Assembly: GCF_016918735.1 (NCBI RefSeq)
Contig: NZ_JAFFPR010000060.1
Span: 62,001-126,000 of the forward strand
Direction: 5' to 3'
DNA: 64,000 nt
Origin: Leptospira abararensis
Lineage (GTDB): Bacteria > Spirochaetota > Leptospiria > Leptospirales > Leptospiraceae
In this document: piece by piece, positions 37,467 to 47,237 of the stretch
How the letters are laid out: the number at the start of each line of letters is the position of its first letter
Numbering within the stretch: the first letter of the stretch is position 1
Translations under genes and position numbers: made by a program
Notes under the pieces: generated by a model
The model's input: only the letters and a program-made list of their open reading frames with translations
Told to the model about the DNA's origin: nothing
Database searches by the model: none

Positions 37467-38645
37467 TTATGGTTGTTTTTTGATGATTAATCTTCTTTCA
37501 ATTTCGAAGATTTTCTCTGGGATTTTTTCTTTTCCCAATTTCTTTTTATCATTTTCTTTTAGGAATAGATCAGCACCGAATTTATCCAAGGCATCATTGG
37601 CTTTGATATTTTTTAAACCAATGAACTGGATTTGTACTTCACCTGCAGGAATTCCGTATTCCGTTCCTTTGTCTTCTGTGGTTAAGATTCGAGAAATGCA
37701 AGTTACGGTATCACCAGAAAAAGCAGGTTGTGTATGGTATCCTTCTGTGAATCCAAGTTCCCAAATGGCATTTTCAGAAATATCACGTGATGCCATACCA
37801 GCTAACCAACCAAATACGAGTCCACCGTAAACCACTGGTTCTCCACCCATCGGGCCAGAAATTCCTGCAGAATATAATTTGTCGTAATGAAGAGGATGAG
37901 TGTTTCCTACACGGAAAGTCCACTGGACATGTTCATCCGTAATGGTTCTTCCATTTTGGTGTACATAAATTTGACCTGGTTTGAAATTTTCAAAGTAAGT
38001 ATGTCCCCAAGTGACATCCTTCATTTCTTTAGGAAATTTTAAATTAGGGAGTTTGAGAGCAGGAGTTTTTGATTCTGGGAAAAATGCAGAAGAATCACCC
38101 GGTTTTGGATTTCCTTTTGGTTTTCCATTCGATTGATAAATCATGATTTTACGTTCGTATTGTAAAACCACTTCGTTTTTTTGATTGAGGCAAAGGGTTC
38201 TTACATGGACAATTCCCGGTTTTTCTGGGCCTTTGTCATCGACTGCTAAAATTTTAGTGCGAGAAGAGAGAGTGTCTCCTGGATATACTGGCATTAAAAA
38301 TTGTGCGTTGTAATAACCTAGGTTCGCAAGCGCCTTCTCACTGTTATTTTGAACACCAATGGAAAGTGCCAAATTAAAAACCATAAGTGGGTGGACAAGT
38401 AAGTCTGCAAATCCATGTGCTTTGGCATACTCAGCAGAAAGATACAATGGGTTTGTATCCATAAATACAGTGGCAAATTCCTGTGCAAAACTTCTGTCGA
38501 CTGTGAATTGGCGCGGGTGGACATAAATATCCCCTAAGTTAAATTCTTCTAGGTATCGTCCGTAAATGTTCTTTTTTATATCAGAGAGTGAGGCTGGTGT
38601 GCTTGGAGCTAACTCACCAAAGGGGGACATAGGTTTTTCGGCCAT
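37467..38645 (-). CDS. Tandem MaoC-like dehydratase (double hotdog)
   Basis: 392 residues with two MaoC/hotdog halves. The first has [38 protein letters not shown]; the second has [39 protein letters not shown], with the catalytic-type His in the second half; the first half has NPLY in place of NPLH. Such two-domain proteins hydrate or dehydrate enoyl-CoA substrates, as in mesaconyl-CoA hydratases. ATG with SD AAAGGAA. Exact substrate unknown. Confidence 0.82.
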   Translation of the reverse strand: MAEKPMSPFGELAPSTPASLSDIKKNIYGRYLEEFNLGDIYVHPRQFTVDRSFAQEFATVFMDTNPLYLSAEYAKAHGFADLLVHPLMVFNLALSIGVQNNSEKALANLGYYNAQFLMPVYPGDTLSSRTKILAVDDKGPEKPGIVHVRTLCLNQKNEVVLQYERKIMIYQSNGKPKGNPKPGDSSAFFPESKTPALKLPNLKFPKEMKDVTWGHTYFENFKPGQIYVHQNGRTITDEHVQWTFRVGNTHPLHYDKLYSAGISGPMGGEPVVYGGLVFGWLAGMASRDISENAIWELGFTEGYHTQPAFSGDTVTCISRILTTEDKGTEYGIPAGEVQIQFIGLKNIKANDALDKFGADLFLKENDKKKLGKEKIPEKIFEIERRLIIKKQP

Positions 38646-38716
38646 GGGAATTCCTTTTTCGAATGGGATAGGACTAATTTTCCAAGAGAGGCCCTAGCGA
38701 AAACGATTTTTCCGGT

Positions 38717-38911
38717 TCAGCCGGTCGCACGTTTGGCGTATTCCTCCTTCCAAATGCTATGCCAATGGTACCATTCTTCACGGACAGCACGGTACCGAAC
38801 GAGATCACTCCGCACTTCCGACATCAATGATTCCAACTCTTCCACGCGGCGGAAAAGTCGTAAGGTCAAAGCCTCCCACTCTTCTTTGTTTTGGTCCATC
38901 CATGGTTCCAT
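38717..38911 (-). CDS. Small hypothetical coiled-coil protein
   Basis: 64 residues, unrecognised. Acidic and basic residues alternate in a heptad-like pattern (RRVEELESLMSEVRSDLVRYRAVREEW), suggesting one helix or coiled coil, with several Trp residues. Its position 71 bases upstream of the MaoC gene on the same strand, and divergent from the dehydrogenase at 38983, makes a real gene plausible. No SD is evident. Confidence 0.5.
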   Translation of the reverse strand: MEPWMDQNKEEWEALTLRLFRRVEELESLMSEVRSDLVRYRAVREEWYHWHSIWKEEYAKRATG

Positions 38912-38982
38912 AAATTTTATATCGGCCGATCTTTTACCTAAAATGTTGCTTTTTTAGCTCGGTCACCATTCGATTCTGGATC

Positions 38983-40587
38983 ATGAGCTTTGTTTTTCCT
39001 ACCGAAGATTCCATTCCAGAAAAGTACCGCACAAAACCCATCCACCAAAAAGAATACCTCCTTGGTGGAGAAATTCGAATTTGGGAAGGAGAATCGCAAA
39101 TCGTAAAATCTCCTATATTTATTAATAAAAATGGAAAACTGGAACAGGTCATTTTAGGCTCCTATCCTAACTTTGATGAAAAACAAAGTTTACTAGCACT
39201 TGATGCAGCGGTCAAAGCATACAATCACGGAACAGGCGTTTGGCCCATTGCCACGCCTAAAGAACGAATTGATGCGGTTCGAAAGTTTATTGAACTTATG
39301 AAAGGTAAAAGAGACCAAATTATTTTACTTCTGATGTGGGAAATTGGAAAAACGGAAAAGGATGCTACAAAAGAATTTGATCGAACCATCGAATACTTAG
39401 TCAATACGATTGAATCATTACAAGAATTAGAAACAAGTTCCGCCAATTATATCAAAGAAGCAGGTCTCATTGCACAAATCAAACGTTCTCCTTATGGAGT
39501 GGTTCTTTGTATGGGACCATTTAATTATCCTTTAAACGAAACATTTTGTACTCTCATCCCAGCCATCCTTATGGGAAATACAGTTGTTTTTAAACCGGCC
39601 AAATATGGAGTTTTACTCCTCCAACCTCTCCTGGAATGTTTTCAAAAAGCATTCCCACCAGGCGTGATCAACACCGTCTACGGTGATGGATCCAAAGTAA
39701 TTTCCCCCATTATGGAATCTGGGAAAATTGATGTTTTTGCTTTTATTGGATCAAGTTCCACGGCCAATCTCATCACAAAAAAACATCCCAAACTCAACCG
39801 CCTAAGGTCTGTTCTTGGACTCAATGCAAAAAATCCTGCAATCATTTTACCGGATATAGACTTAAAAACAATGGTTCCGGAAATTCTTTCTGGATCCCTT
39901 GCTTACAATGGGCAGAGATGTACAGCCCTTAAAATTCTTTTTGTTCACAAAGATATCTTGGATGAGTTTACAAAACTTTATTTGGAAGAATTTTCAAAAT
40001 GGAAAGCGGGAATGCCTTGGGATAAGGATGTGAATTTTACACCGCTCCCCGAAGAAGGAAAAACCAAATGGTTAAAGGAACTTTTAGATGATGCTATTAC
40101 TCACGGAGCCAAAGTTCTAAATCCCGGTGGAGGAGAAATAACTGAATCCTTTCTATTTCCAGCCATCCTCTCTCCCGTATCACCAAACGCACGTTTGTAT
40201 CACGAAGAACAATTTGGCCCACTCGTTCCCATTATTCCCTTCTCATCCATTGACGAACCTTTAGAGTATATCTTTCAATCCAATATGGGCCAACAAGCCA
40301 GTGTCTTTGGAAAAGATCCAAAAACTGTAGGCAAACTTATAGACATTCTAGTGAACCAAGTGGCTCGTGTGAATTGGAATGCACAGTGCCAACGCGGGCC
40401 TGACTCCTTTCCTTTCTCTGGACGCAAAGACTCGGCCGATGGAACACTTTCGGTTTCTGACGCCCTCCGTGTTTTTTCCATTCGCACCGTTGTGAGTTTC
40501 AAAGATAATGAAATGGGACGTAATCTTCTAGGAGAAGTACTGAAGGAAAGGGCTTCCAACTACTTAAGTCAAGAATTTCACTTGTAA
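38983..40587 (+). CDS. Aldehyde dehydrogenase, GapN-like
   Basis: 534 residues, longer than typical ALDH (about 500) by an N-terminal extension. CMGPFNYPLNE, NGQRCTALK with nucleophile Cys313, EEQFGPLVPIIPF, and WNAQCQRGPDSFPFSGRKDS resemble NADP-dependent non-phosphorylating glyceraldehyde-3-phosphate dehydrogenases; the QRGPDxFPF segment is especially diagnostic. However, the position of the catalytic Glu (LELGGK in the family) reads LGLNAK (Gly279). It could bypass the ATP-generating glycolytic step and make NADPH, but activity needs testing. Confidence 0.82.
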   Translation: MSFVFPTEDSIPEKYRTKPIHQKEYLLGGEIRIWEGESQIVKSPIFINKNGKLEQVILGSYPNFDEKQSLLALDAAVKAYNHGTGVWPIATPKERIDAVRKFIELMKGKRDQIILLLMWEIGKTEKDATKEFDRTIEYLVNTIESLQELETSSANYIKEAGLIAQIKRSPYGVVLCMGPFNYPLNETFCTLIPAILMGNTVVFKPAKYGVLLLQPLLECFQKAFPPGVINTVYGDGSKVISPIMESGKIDVFAFIGSSSTANLITKKHPKLNRLRSVLGLNAKNPAIILPDIDLKTMVPEILSGSLAYNGQRCTALKILFVHKDILDEFTKLYLEEFSKWKAGMPWDKDVNFTPLPEEGKTKWLKELLDDAITHGAKVLNPGGGEITESFLFPAILSPVSPNARLYHEEQFGPLVPIIPFSSIDEPLEYIFQSNMGQQASVFGKDPKTVGKLIDILVNQVARVNWNAQCQRGPDSFPFSGRKDSADGTLSVSDALRVFSIRTVVSFKDNEMGRNLLGEVLKERASNYLSQEFHL

Positions 40588-40660
40588 CCAGTTTTCTTTT
40601 TCCGATACTTGAGAAAGGCAAATCCCTAAATTGTTTTAGAGGATAAGGGAGGTAAACAAC

Positions 40661-41947
40661 ATGCGTCGGAATTGGTTCGTTTCCTTCCTTTGGTTGGGTT
40701 GGCTTATTTCATGTAACCAAGTCAACCCTCGGGATGAGTTGTTATTTACTCTCATCAGTGGACTGAATCCAGCTAACGCAAGCTCCTCCTCGATTTCTAT
40801 TGGTTCCTCAGCAAAGATCAATGTTTCTAGCACTGGTGTAACACTCACCTACCCGGCTTCCCAACTTTTTGGGATTTCACTTGTAAAACTTCCAACAGCA
40901 AATGTTACGGTTACCCTCACTTTCACTTCTTCTAAATTGCAGGTAAATGGATCAAATTCTCCACTAACAAATGTTTTAACTTTTACTCCAGGAGACTACA
41001 ATGTAACCCAAACTGTAAGTTTGGCATCAGCTACTCAAAGTTTAGATACTTCCACACTCAGCATTACAACAAATAGTTCAGATACCTTTTATGATAATGT
41101 AACTGGTAATGTTTCTATCAGCCATAGAAACATCAATATTACTTATACTGCTAGTTCATTTATCTTCAAAGAAGATGTAGTCGCACCATCTCTAACACCA
41201 ACAATCGGCTTTTCCTATACTTCTTGTTCGGTGGCACCGGCATTGCCTAACGGCTTAAACCTCAATACCAGCACTTGCGTCATATCGGGAACTCCTGTGG
41301 ATCCGCAAGTAGGGGCGACGTATGCTGTTACTGCGACGAATGGAACCGACTCGGCGAATCAGAATCTAACAATTCAAATAGAACCAACCGTATACAAAGT
41401 TTTTATTACAGCTCAAACCTATAATGGTGATCTTCAAGGAATTACCGGAGCAGATGCTAAATGCAATGCAGATACAAACAAACCAGCAACAGGAACATTC
41501 AAGGCAATGTTAACGGATGGGAGTATTCGGAATGCGTGTAGCTCGGATAACTGCGGAGGGGGTGTAGGTGAGAACGTAGATTGGGTTTTCCAATCAGGAC
41601 GGATTTATATTCGTTCGAGTGATTCCGCAAGTTTGCTAAGTCCGAACCCAGCAGGGATTTTACCGGTGACTGCTGGTAATTTCACAAATCCGTATACACT
41701 CAACCATTCCTTTGATTCAGGTAGTACCAAGGAATATTGGACTGGGTTTGCCCAAACCAACTATTGGCAAGAGGCAACCTTTCAATCTTCAAATAGTTGC
41801 TCCAATTGGACAGATGGCACGAACACAACTACTGCAAGTGATGGTGGACGAGTTGGAGCCTCTAATAGTACAAACTATAGTGCCTTCCGTTCTGGAGGTG
41901 GTAGAAGTTGCGATGCCCTATACTATCTTATCTGTGTAGAACAATAA
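40661..41947 (+). CDS. DUF1554 lipoprotein with Ig-like domain
   Basis: 428 residues. Signal peptide ends in LGWLISCNQ, with Cys18 as lipidation site. A Ser/Thr-rich beta region (about 35-165) is followed by a putative Ig-like He_PIG domain (GLNLNTSTCVISGTPVDPQVG) and a C-terminal DUF1554 domain (about 245-428) starting KVFITAQTYNGDLQGITGADAKC and ending in ALYYLICVEQ, with paired cysteines. DUF1554 lipoproteins are common in Leptospira and are likely surface-exposed; some bind host extracellular matrix. SD GGGAGG precedes the ATG. Confidence 0.88.
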   Translation: MRRNWFVSFLWLGWLISCNQVNPRDELLFTLISGLNPANASSSSISIGSSAKINVSSTGVTLTYPASQLFGISLVKLPTANVTVTLTFTSSKLQVNGSNSPLTNVLTFTPGDYNVTQTVSLASATQSLDTSTLSITTNSSDTFYDNVTGNVSISHRNINITYTASSFIFKEDVVAPSLTPTIGFSYTSCSVAPALPNGLNLNTSTCVISGTPVDPQVGATYAVTATNGTDSANQNLTIQIEPTVYKVFITAQTYNGDLQGITGADAKCNADTNKPATGTFKAMLTDGSIRNACSSDNCGGGVGENVDWVFQSGRIYIRSSDSASLLSPNPAGILPVTAGNFTNPYTLNHSFDSGSTKEYWTGFAQTNYWQEATFQSSNSCSNWTDGTNTTTASDGGRVGASNSTNYSAFRSGGGRSCDALYYLICVEQ

Positions 41948-42066
41948 AAATTCCAATTTTCGGCGCTTTAATTTTTCAAATGATTCGCAATTTTCAGGGA
42001 TCCGATTTTTCCACTCAAACGAATTCGAACCCTGCAGGAAAAGGTAACCCAGTTACTTTTTTCACT

Positions 42067-42085
42067 CGCTTTTCAAAGAAAAGCG
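42067..42085 (+). terminator. Hairpin before the hydrolase gene
   Basis: CGCTTTTC (42067-42074) and GAAAAGCG (42078-42085) form a perfect 8-bp stem with a 3-base loop, followed by GTTACAATCTTTCCCC. It could end the lipoprotein transcript or shape the leader of the next gene; the U-run is interrupted. Confidence 0.45.
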
Positions 42086-42101
42086 GTTACAATCTTTCCC
42101 C

Positions 42102-43379
42102 GTGATCCAAATCCTAATCAATTCCCTGGCCGGAAAAACCGTTTCTCTTACACAAAAGACAACCGACTCCCTACTCAAAGGCATTCAATTTTTAGTGAAA
42201 GGTAGCCTAACAAGCACAGGCGGAGGGCTAGACTTACTTTCCAATGCTTTTTTTTATAAACCGGAATGGAGAGAAGCTTTACAAAAGGCCGGAGTCCAAG
42301 TGAAGGAAACAGGTCACAAATCTAACGAAAGTTTACAAAAAACGATAGAACAAACAAACCAAGCCTTTGACAAAGCCCTCTTCAAAGTGGAACTTACTGC
42401 GCAAAAAAGTGACGATATGGTTTTTGATAACCGTATGGTCTCGAGTATTCTTGGCAGTTCTCATAATCAAAAATTCAAACTCACAAAAATCGATATGAGT
42501 TTTCGAACCATCGGCAAAGACATTACAGCGAAAGAAACGATCGCTGCTTTTAAGGAATCGAATCAAACAAAATCCGTTTTATTTTTGCCTGGTCTATTTA
42601 CAGATGAAACTGTTTGGCAAGAACAAACGGTAGAATACAAAGATAGAAAAATAACCTCCCCTGGCCTTGCCACCGATTTAGAAGCAGCAGGATACTATCC
42701 ATTTTACCTAAGATACAATCATGGACTCCCTATCCATGAAAATGGAAAAAAACTAATGCATCTTTTGGATGTATTTTTTAATGAAGACCCAGATGCCAAA
42801 CCTGATATCATTTGTTATAGTTTGGGATGTCTTATCTTTCGATCTTGCCTCTACCATGCCAAATTAGAAAACAAAGAATGGCTCCATAAGTTTGGGAAAA
42901 TTGTATTGATTGCTGCACCAAACAAAGGTTCGTATTTGGAAAAAATCGGATTTTGGCTCGGGTTTTTATTTGAAAAAAGCCCCAATACGGCCCTTAAAAT
43001 TATTGGGATGATTGGCAACCTTCGCAGTGATGCCATCAAAGACTTATCTTTTGGCCTCATCCGGAAAGAGGAGAAAGGTTGGATGGAAACCATCTCCGGT
43101 TACTTTGGAGAAACCTATTTTGGTGAATTGGATGATATGGATGTCTACCAAGCTTATGCTCTGATGGAAGGAGCGGAGAATCCCTTACAAAATTTCCTTG
43201 GTGATGGGATTGTGGAGAAAAAAAGTCTCACCTACTTGACGGACAAGGTATTTAACAAAAAAACAAATCCCGCCTTACGCACATTAGAACTGAATAAACA
43301 AAATCATTTTTCCATCATTAGCGCAAGACCTCTTATCCATTGGGTGAAAGTGGTCTTCGGTGTAACACCCGCAGATTGA
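42102..43379 (+). CDS. Alpha/beta hydrolase (esterase/lipase-like)
   Basis: 425 residues. The C-terminal two thirds form an alpha/beta hydrolase: FLPGLFTDETVW (oxyanion region), the nucleophile elbow ICYSLGCLIF with Ser240, GDGIV (acid) and NKQNHFSII (His). The N-terminal 110 residues are helical and amphipathic, perhaps membrane-associated; there is no cleavable signal. It starts with GTG at 42102. The cysteine after the elbow (CYSLGC) in place of the usual glycine is unusual. Substrate unknown. Confidence 0.8.
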   Translation: MIQILINSLAGKTVSLTQKTTDSLLKGIQFLVKGSLTSTGGGLDLLSNAFFYKPEWREALQKAGVQVKETGHKSNESLQKTIEQTNQAFDKALFKVELTAQKSDDMVFDNRMVSSILGSSHNQKFKLTKIDMSFRTIGKDITAKETIAAFKESNQTKSVLFLPGLFTDETVWQEQTVEYKDRKITSPGLATDLEAAGYYPFYLRYNHGLPIHENGKKLMHLLDVFFNEDPDAKPDIICYSLGCLIFRSCLYHAKLENKEWLHKFGKIVLIAAPNKGSYLEKIGFWLGFLFEKSPNTALKIIGMIGNLRSDAIKDLSFGLIRKEEKGWMETISGYFGETYFGELDDMDVYQAYALMEGAENPLQNFLGDGIVEKKSLTYLTDKVFNKKTNPALRTLELNKQNHFSIISARPLIHWVKVVFGVTPAD

Positions 43380-43388
43380 GTTTATGTT

Positions 43389-44330
43389 TTACGTTGCCAA
43401 GGTTTCCAGATGTAACTTTACCGATTCTGCTAAGGCCTGGAAATCATAACCCCCTTCCAAAAAGGAAATGAGTTTACCACTCGCATAAGTATCTGCAATT
43501 TTTTTTACTTCATTTGTGAAGGTTCCATAGGCAGAAGTTGGCAGGTTCATCCCACCTAACGGATCGTCTTTATGGGCATCAAACCCCGCCGAAACCAAAA
43601 CAAACTCCGGTTGGAACTCCTCCATGGCCCGGTGGATGGATACAAAACTATTTAGGTATTCCGTTTCACCGGCACCCCGTGCTAAAGGAAGATTCATTGT
43701 GATTCCAAGTCCCTTTCCCCTACCCCGCTCAGACATTGCCCCGGTTCCTGGATAAAACGGATACTGGTGGAGAGAAACAAAATACACAGAATCATCTTCG
43801 TAAAACTGGTGTTGGGTGCCATTTCCATGATGAACATCCCAATCTAAAATCAAAATCCTTTTGATACCTTTGGATTGTAAATACTTTGCTGTCACAGCAA
43901 TATTATTAAAAATACAAAACCCCATGGCGTGGTCAGACTCAGCATGGTGGCCGGGAGGACGAACGAGTGCCATTCCATTTTTTAGGTTCCCCAAAAGAAC
44001 TTCATCCGCAAGATGAAGGCCAGCGCCCACAGCAAGACTAGCAGCCGAAAAAGAATGAGAAGAAAAAACTGTATCTCCATCCAAATACCCAGATCCTTTT
44101 TCTTCACAGGTACGTCCCACCAAACGAATGTAATTTGGATCATGGATGGAGGATATAATAGAAAGTGGTGCTTCTTTAAAATCTTTTTTCCAAATAAAAT
44201 TTTTGGAAGGTAAATCACTCAAATGATCCAAGATGGATTCCAATCTCACATGAGTTTCTGGATGCCCTGGACCTGTATTGTGTTTTAAAAATGTATCATG
44301 GAAAGTGATTCCTGTTTTTAAAGACTCCAT
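43389..44330 (-). CDS. Histone deacetylase/AcuC family hydrolase
   Basis: 313 residues of the zinc-dependent arginase/deacetylase fold. RPPGHHAESDHAMGFCIFNNIAV contains the catalytic double His, LILDWDVHHGNGTQHQF the zinc-binding Asp/His, SAGFDAHKDDPLGGM another zinc Asp, and LEGGYD the active-site loop. Bacterial members deacetylate small molecules, polyamines or acyl-lysines. It converges on the hydrolase at 43379 and is separate from the second family member at 58256-59155. Confidence 0.9.
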   Translation of the reverse strand: MESLKTGITFHDTFLKHNTGPGHPETHVRLESILDHLSDLPSKNFIWKKDFKEAPLSIISSIHDPNYIRLVGRTCEEKGSGYLDGDTVFSSHSFSAASLAVGAGLHLADEVLLGNLKNGMALVRPPGHHAESDHAMGFCIFNNIAVTAKYLQSKGIKRILILDWDVHHGNGTQHQFYEDDSVYFVSLHQYPFYPGTGAMSERGRGKGLGITMNLPLARGAGETEYLNSFVSIHRAMEEFQPEFVLVSAGFDAHKDDPLGGMNLPTSAYGTFTNEVKKIADTYASGKLISFLEGGYDFQALAESVKLHLETLAT

Positions 44331-44455
44331 TCATCCATCCTATTTTTCGTAATTTCTAATTGGCGGTGATCTTCCATAATTAAGTTCAAAGAAATATAAT
44401 TAAACTAAGGAAATAATAACAAACGAATCCAAACAATAATGCCTTTCGAATCATT

Positions 44456-45019
44456 CTACTGAAACAACATAAACCGTTCGATATACACCATCATTTCCAC
44501 AATTTCCGCGATGGTGCGATCGATCTGTTTTGTGATCTGAATTTTTTCTTCTGGGGAAATGACTTTGTCCATTCCAGCTCTTCCATATTCCGCATAGAAA
44601 GTTTTGATTTCTTTCGAAAAGGTTGTATTGAACCATTCTTTAAACAACCTTTGTTTCATTTGGTATTCTGGTTTGATGGAACCAGTCAGTTCCCACACAG
44701 AACCATCGGTAAACCGAAGCCTAAGCTCAAAGAGTCCCCGATCCTTTCGAATGTAGGTTTCCGCATCTGCCGGCGAAAAATCAATCTTACGAAGCATCAC
44801 AAGGACAAGTAAAATATTCTCCAAAAACTCAATCAGATTCTTTTTCTCCGATCCACTGATTTTGGAATCATCACCTAAATGTTGTAAATAGGATTCGCCC
44901 ATTGCTTGAAAAAGGCGGGAAACTTCCACCATACGATCTTTAAAATTTTTTGGATCAGAGAGTTCTTCTGGAAATCGACCATAAGATTTCAAATTAAAGT
45001 CATTGGAAATTTCTAACAT
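44456..45019 (-). CDS. Hypothetical soluble protein
   Basis: 187 residues, unrecognised; mostly helical and charged, with no signal peptide. It has a beta-like core (LFELRLRFTDGSVWELTGSIKPEYQ) between helical ends, and its C-terminal helix ends in MMVYIERFMLF. The ATG at 45017-45019 is preferred over a TTG two codons earlier. It faces the DUF4015 gene divergently across an 86-base gap. Confidence 0.65.
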   Translation of the reverse strand: MLEISNDFNLKSYGRFPEELSDPKNFKDRMVEVSRLFQAMGESYLQHLGDDSKISGSEKKNLIEFLENILLVLVMLRKIDFSPADAETYIRKDRGLFELRLRFTDGSVWELTGSIKPEYQMKQRLFKEWFNTTFSKEIKTFYAEYGRAGMDKVISPEEKIQITKQIDRTIAEIVEMMVYIERFMLFQ

Positions 45020-45105
45020 GCCCAAATTTTCTCTGGGTTAGTTATTTTCGTCAATCGATTCGATTTGAATTTTCCAAACCAAATCAAAATCTTGTCATTA
45101 CTACC

Positions 45106-46068
45106 ATGAAACAACTCACCGCTTCGATCCTCCTTCTAATCTTAATTTCCTGCCAGTCAGCTACGAAGATTGAAAAAAGGCAAAATTCAGGTGCTTCTGG
45201 GATCAGTCCCGATTTCATCGAAGGACTTTATATCAATACCAAAACCATTCGTGATAAAAAAAGGTGGAGCCTACTTTTTCAAGTGATGAAAGAAGCGGGA
45301 ATGAATGCAGCTGTTGTGGATATACAACCACACCCGCCGACACCAGAGCAAGTCGCAGAGGCAAAAGCACTTGGTTTTTATATGGTAGCACGTGTGGTAA
45401 ACTTTGAAGGTGGACTGACCGAAAAAACACCTAACGCAAATTTGATGGCATCCATTCAAAAATCCATAAAGAAGGCCTGTGAATTAGGATTTCCGGAAAT
45501 TCAGTTAGATTACATCCGCTTTGCGGACGGCGGAACCAATTTTAGCATGAGTTACGAAAAACGTTACGAATCCATTCTCGGAATCATCAAAGAACATAAG
45601 GAAAAAACCAAAGAAAGTTGTTCCAAAGACATTCGATGGACAGCAGACGTATTTGGACGTGTCCCCTTTATCGAAAACGATGTGATTGGTCAAAAAGTAG
45701 AGCCGTTTAGTGAAGAACTGAATGGACTCTACCCGATGTTGTATCCATCACATTTTTACGGCCTAACCAAACGAGTTGCTGACCCTTATGGAACCATTAA
45801 GGATGGACTGGATCTAACCGTCAAACGTGCTAAACAAGGAACCAAAGCCATCGCTTGGATCCAAGGATTCAATATGATGGTGGGCCCAAGTAAACTCAGT
45901 TATACGGACTATATCAAAGTGCAAATGCAAGGGGCCAAAGATTCTTTGGGACATGGATTTATTGTTTGGAATGCCGGAAACGAATACATAGATACAATGA
46001 ATGCATACGAAAAATACAAATCGGAACCCACCCCGAGTAATCAAAAGGTAAGCCAAAACGGAAACTAG
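45106..46068 (+). CDS. DUF4015 putative glycoside hydrolase lipoprotein
   Basis: 320 residues. Lipobox LLILISCQS gives Cys16. The rest is a TIM-barrel-like DUF4015 domain (PF13200): EGLYINTKTIRDKKRW, AAVVDIQPH, GFYMVARVVNF, GFPEIQLDYIRFADGG, LYPMLYPSHF and AWIQGF follow the family strands, with the acidic residues of IQLDYIRF at the putative active site. The glycan substrate is unknown. Probably anchored in the periplasm or at the surface. Confidence 0.85.
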   Translation: MKQLTASILLLILISCQSATKIEKRQNSGASGISPDFIEGLYINTKTIRDKKRWSLLFQVMKEAGMNAAVVDIQPHPPTPEQVAEAKALGFYMVARVVNFEGGLTEKTPNANLMASIQKSIKKACELGFPEIQLDYIRFADGGTNFSMSYEKRYESILGIIKEHKEKTKESCSKDIRWTADVFGRVPFIENDVIGQKVEPFSEELNGLYPMLYPSHFYGLTKRVADPYGTIKDGLDLTVKRAKQGTKAIAWIQGFNMMVGPSKLSYTDYIKVQMQGAKDSLGHGFIVWNAGNEYIDTMNAYEKYKSEPTPSNQKVSQNGN

Positions 46069-46110
46069 TGGATCTTTTCCTAAACGAAAAAACCCACTAA
46101 AAACATGATA

Positions 46111-46134
46111 AAGCGGGGGTTTATTTTCCCGCTT
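46111..46134. terminator. Hairpin between convergent DUF4015 and lif genes
   Basis: AAGCGGG (46111-46117) and CCCGCTT (46128-46134) form a 7-bp stem overlapping the lif stop codon. On the minus strand the stem is followed by TATCATGTTTTT, a partial U-tract. A likely terminator for lif. Confidence 0.5.
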
Positions 46135-47143
46135 CCTCTATATTTTTCCGCCTAACATAAGCATCCGCTTCCTCTTCCGAACCAAGGAATTGGATTCGTA
46201 AGTCTTTCAGTTTCTTCTCTTTTTCTGCAGCCGATAGATTGGCATTTTCTTTTAAAAATTCTTTTTCTTTCGATTCATATTTGGAAATAGACTCATTGAA
46301 TTTGGATTCTTTTGTTCTTTCCTCAGCTAAACTCGCCGCACGTTCCTTTCCAAAATATTTGGTTTCGATCCGATTGAGATATTTCTCTTTTTCTTTTGGA
46401 TCGGTAATCAAATTCAATTCTTTGTCGCGAAGACTCATTTCCATTTGGTAATGATCAAACTTATCTTCTCTAGATACGAGAGCATCATAGTAGGTTCCGT
46501 ATGTTTTTTTCTTCAAGTCTTCAAATTGTTTGACTCGTTGTTCTGTAGGTAAGTTTGCCGATTGTTTGATGAAATTTTGACTCCCTTCCAAAAAGGAAAC
46601 TTGAGATTCCTCCATTCCAAAAATCAAATCTGCTTTATCGTTTAAGACATCCCGACGTTTGGCTTTGATTTTTTCATACAATTCCACAAAGGATAAATCG
46701 GTAGGTTGTTCCCATTTCCGATATTCTTCTTCATATCGAAAGTAAGACAAAAACAAATCTTTTACTTTTTCTTTATCCGGTGATTCGTATTCCGAATCAA
46801 GATAAGCAAGGATGGTCGCATTACACTGATCAGGAGTGTATTCGGCTTTGCATTTACGTCTGAGTGCCCAAACTTCCCAAACAAAGTTGACTTTACCCGA
46901 TTTTAGATCGTCTAACAACTCTAAGTAGGGTTTGGTTCTGTCTTCGCGAAAAGGAGAGATTGCTTCTTCCCAAAAACCTTCTCCTGTTCCTAGGGGGGAA
47001 ATTCTCTCCATCGCCATTTGTTCTTCCGGTGAAAGTGTTTGTTTTGATTGGTTTTGGCTTCCGTTTTGTTTTAAAAAGTAAAGTAAACCCAAGAAGAAAA
47101 TGAATAAGAGGACAACGATAATAATAATTTTTTTGAAATCCAT
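46121..47143 (-). CDS. Lipase secretion chaperone (Lif/foldase) family protein
   Basis: 340 residues: an N-terminal membrane anchor (IIIIVVLLFIFFLGLLYFL), a Gln/Ser-rich linker and a long, almost entirely helical, charged domain. Length, topology and location downstream of a lipase match the steric lipase foldases (Lipase_chap) of Pseudomonas and Burkholderia, and IFGMEESQVSFLEGSQ with NLPTEQRVKQFEDLKK resembles their conserved region. The hallmark Rxx-F-D-Y-x-x-S-A-x-G-E box appears degenerate (around LFLSYFRYEEEYR). It sits 95 bases after the lipase, with an intrinsic terminator between. Confidence 0.75.
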   Translation of the reverse strand: MDFKKIIIIVVLLFIFFLGLLYFLKQNGSQNQSKQTLSPEEQMAMERISPLGTGEGFWEEAISPFREDRTKPYLELLDDLKSGKVNFVWEVWALRRKCKAEYTPDQCNATILAYLDSEYESPDKEKVKDLFLSYFRYEEEYRKWEQPTDLSFVELYEKIKAKRRDVLNDKADLIFGMEESQVSFLEGSQNFIKQSANLPTEQRVKQFEDLKKKTYGTYYDALVSREDKFDHYQMEMSLRDKELNLITDPKEKEKYLNRIETKYFGKERAASLAEERTKESKFNESISKYESKEKEFLKENANLSAAEKEKKLKDLRIQFLGSEEEADAYVRRKNIEEAGK

Positions 47144-47198
47144 TCTGAATGTATTGAAACCTGATGAGGAATTTAGATTAGAAATTGTTTAGAAATAA

Positions 47199-47226
47199 AA
47201 AAGCCGGACCATAAGATCCGGCTTTT
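47199..47226 (-). terminator. Intrinsic terminator after the lipase gene
   Basis: AAAAGCCGGA (47199-47208) pairs with TCCGGCTTTT (47217-47226), 10 bp with an 8-base loop, followed on the minus strand by further T residues. It lies between the lipase stop and the chaperone start. Confidence 0.85.
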
Positions 47227-47237
47227 GAATCTGATTT

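Noticed and set aside
38921..38930. Palindrome ATCGGCCGAT between divergent genes
   Set aside because: Only 10 bp and GC-centred; it may be chance, and no second copy was seen in the window.
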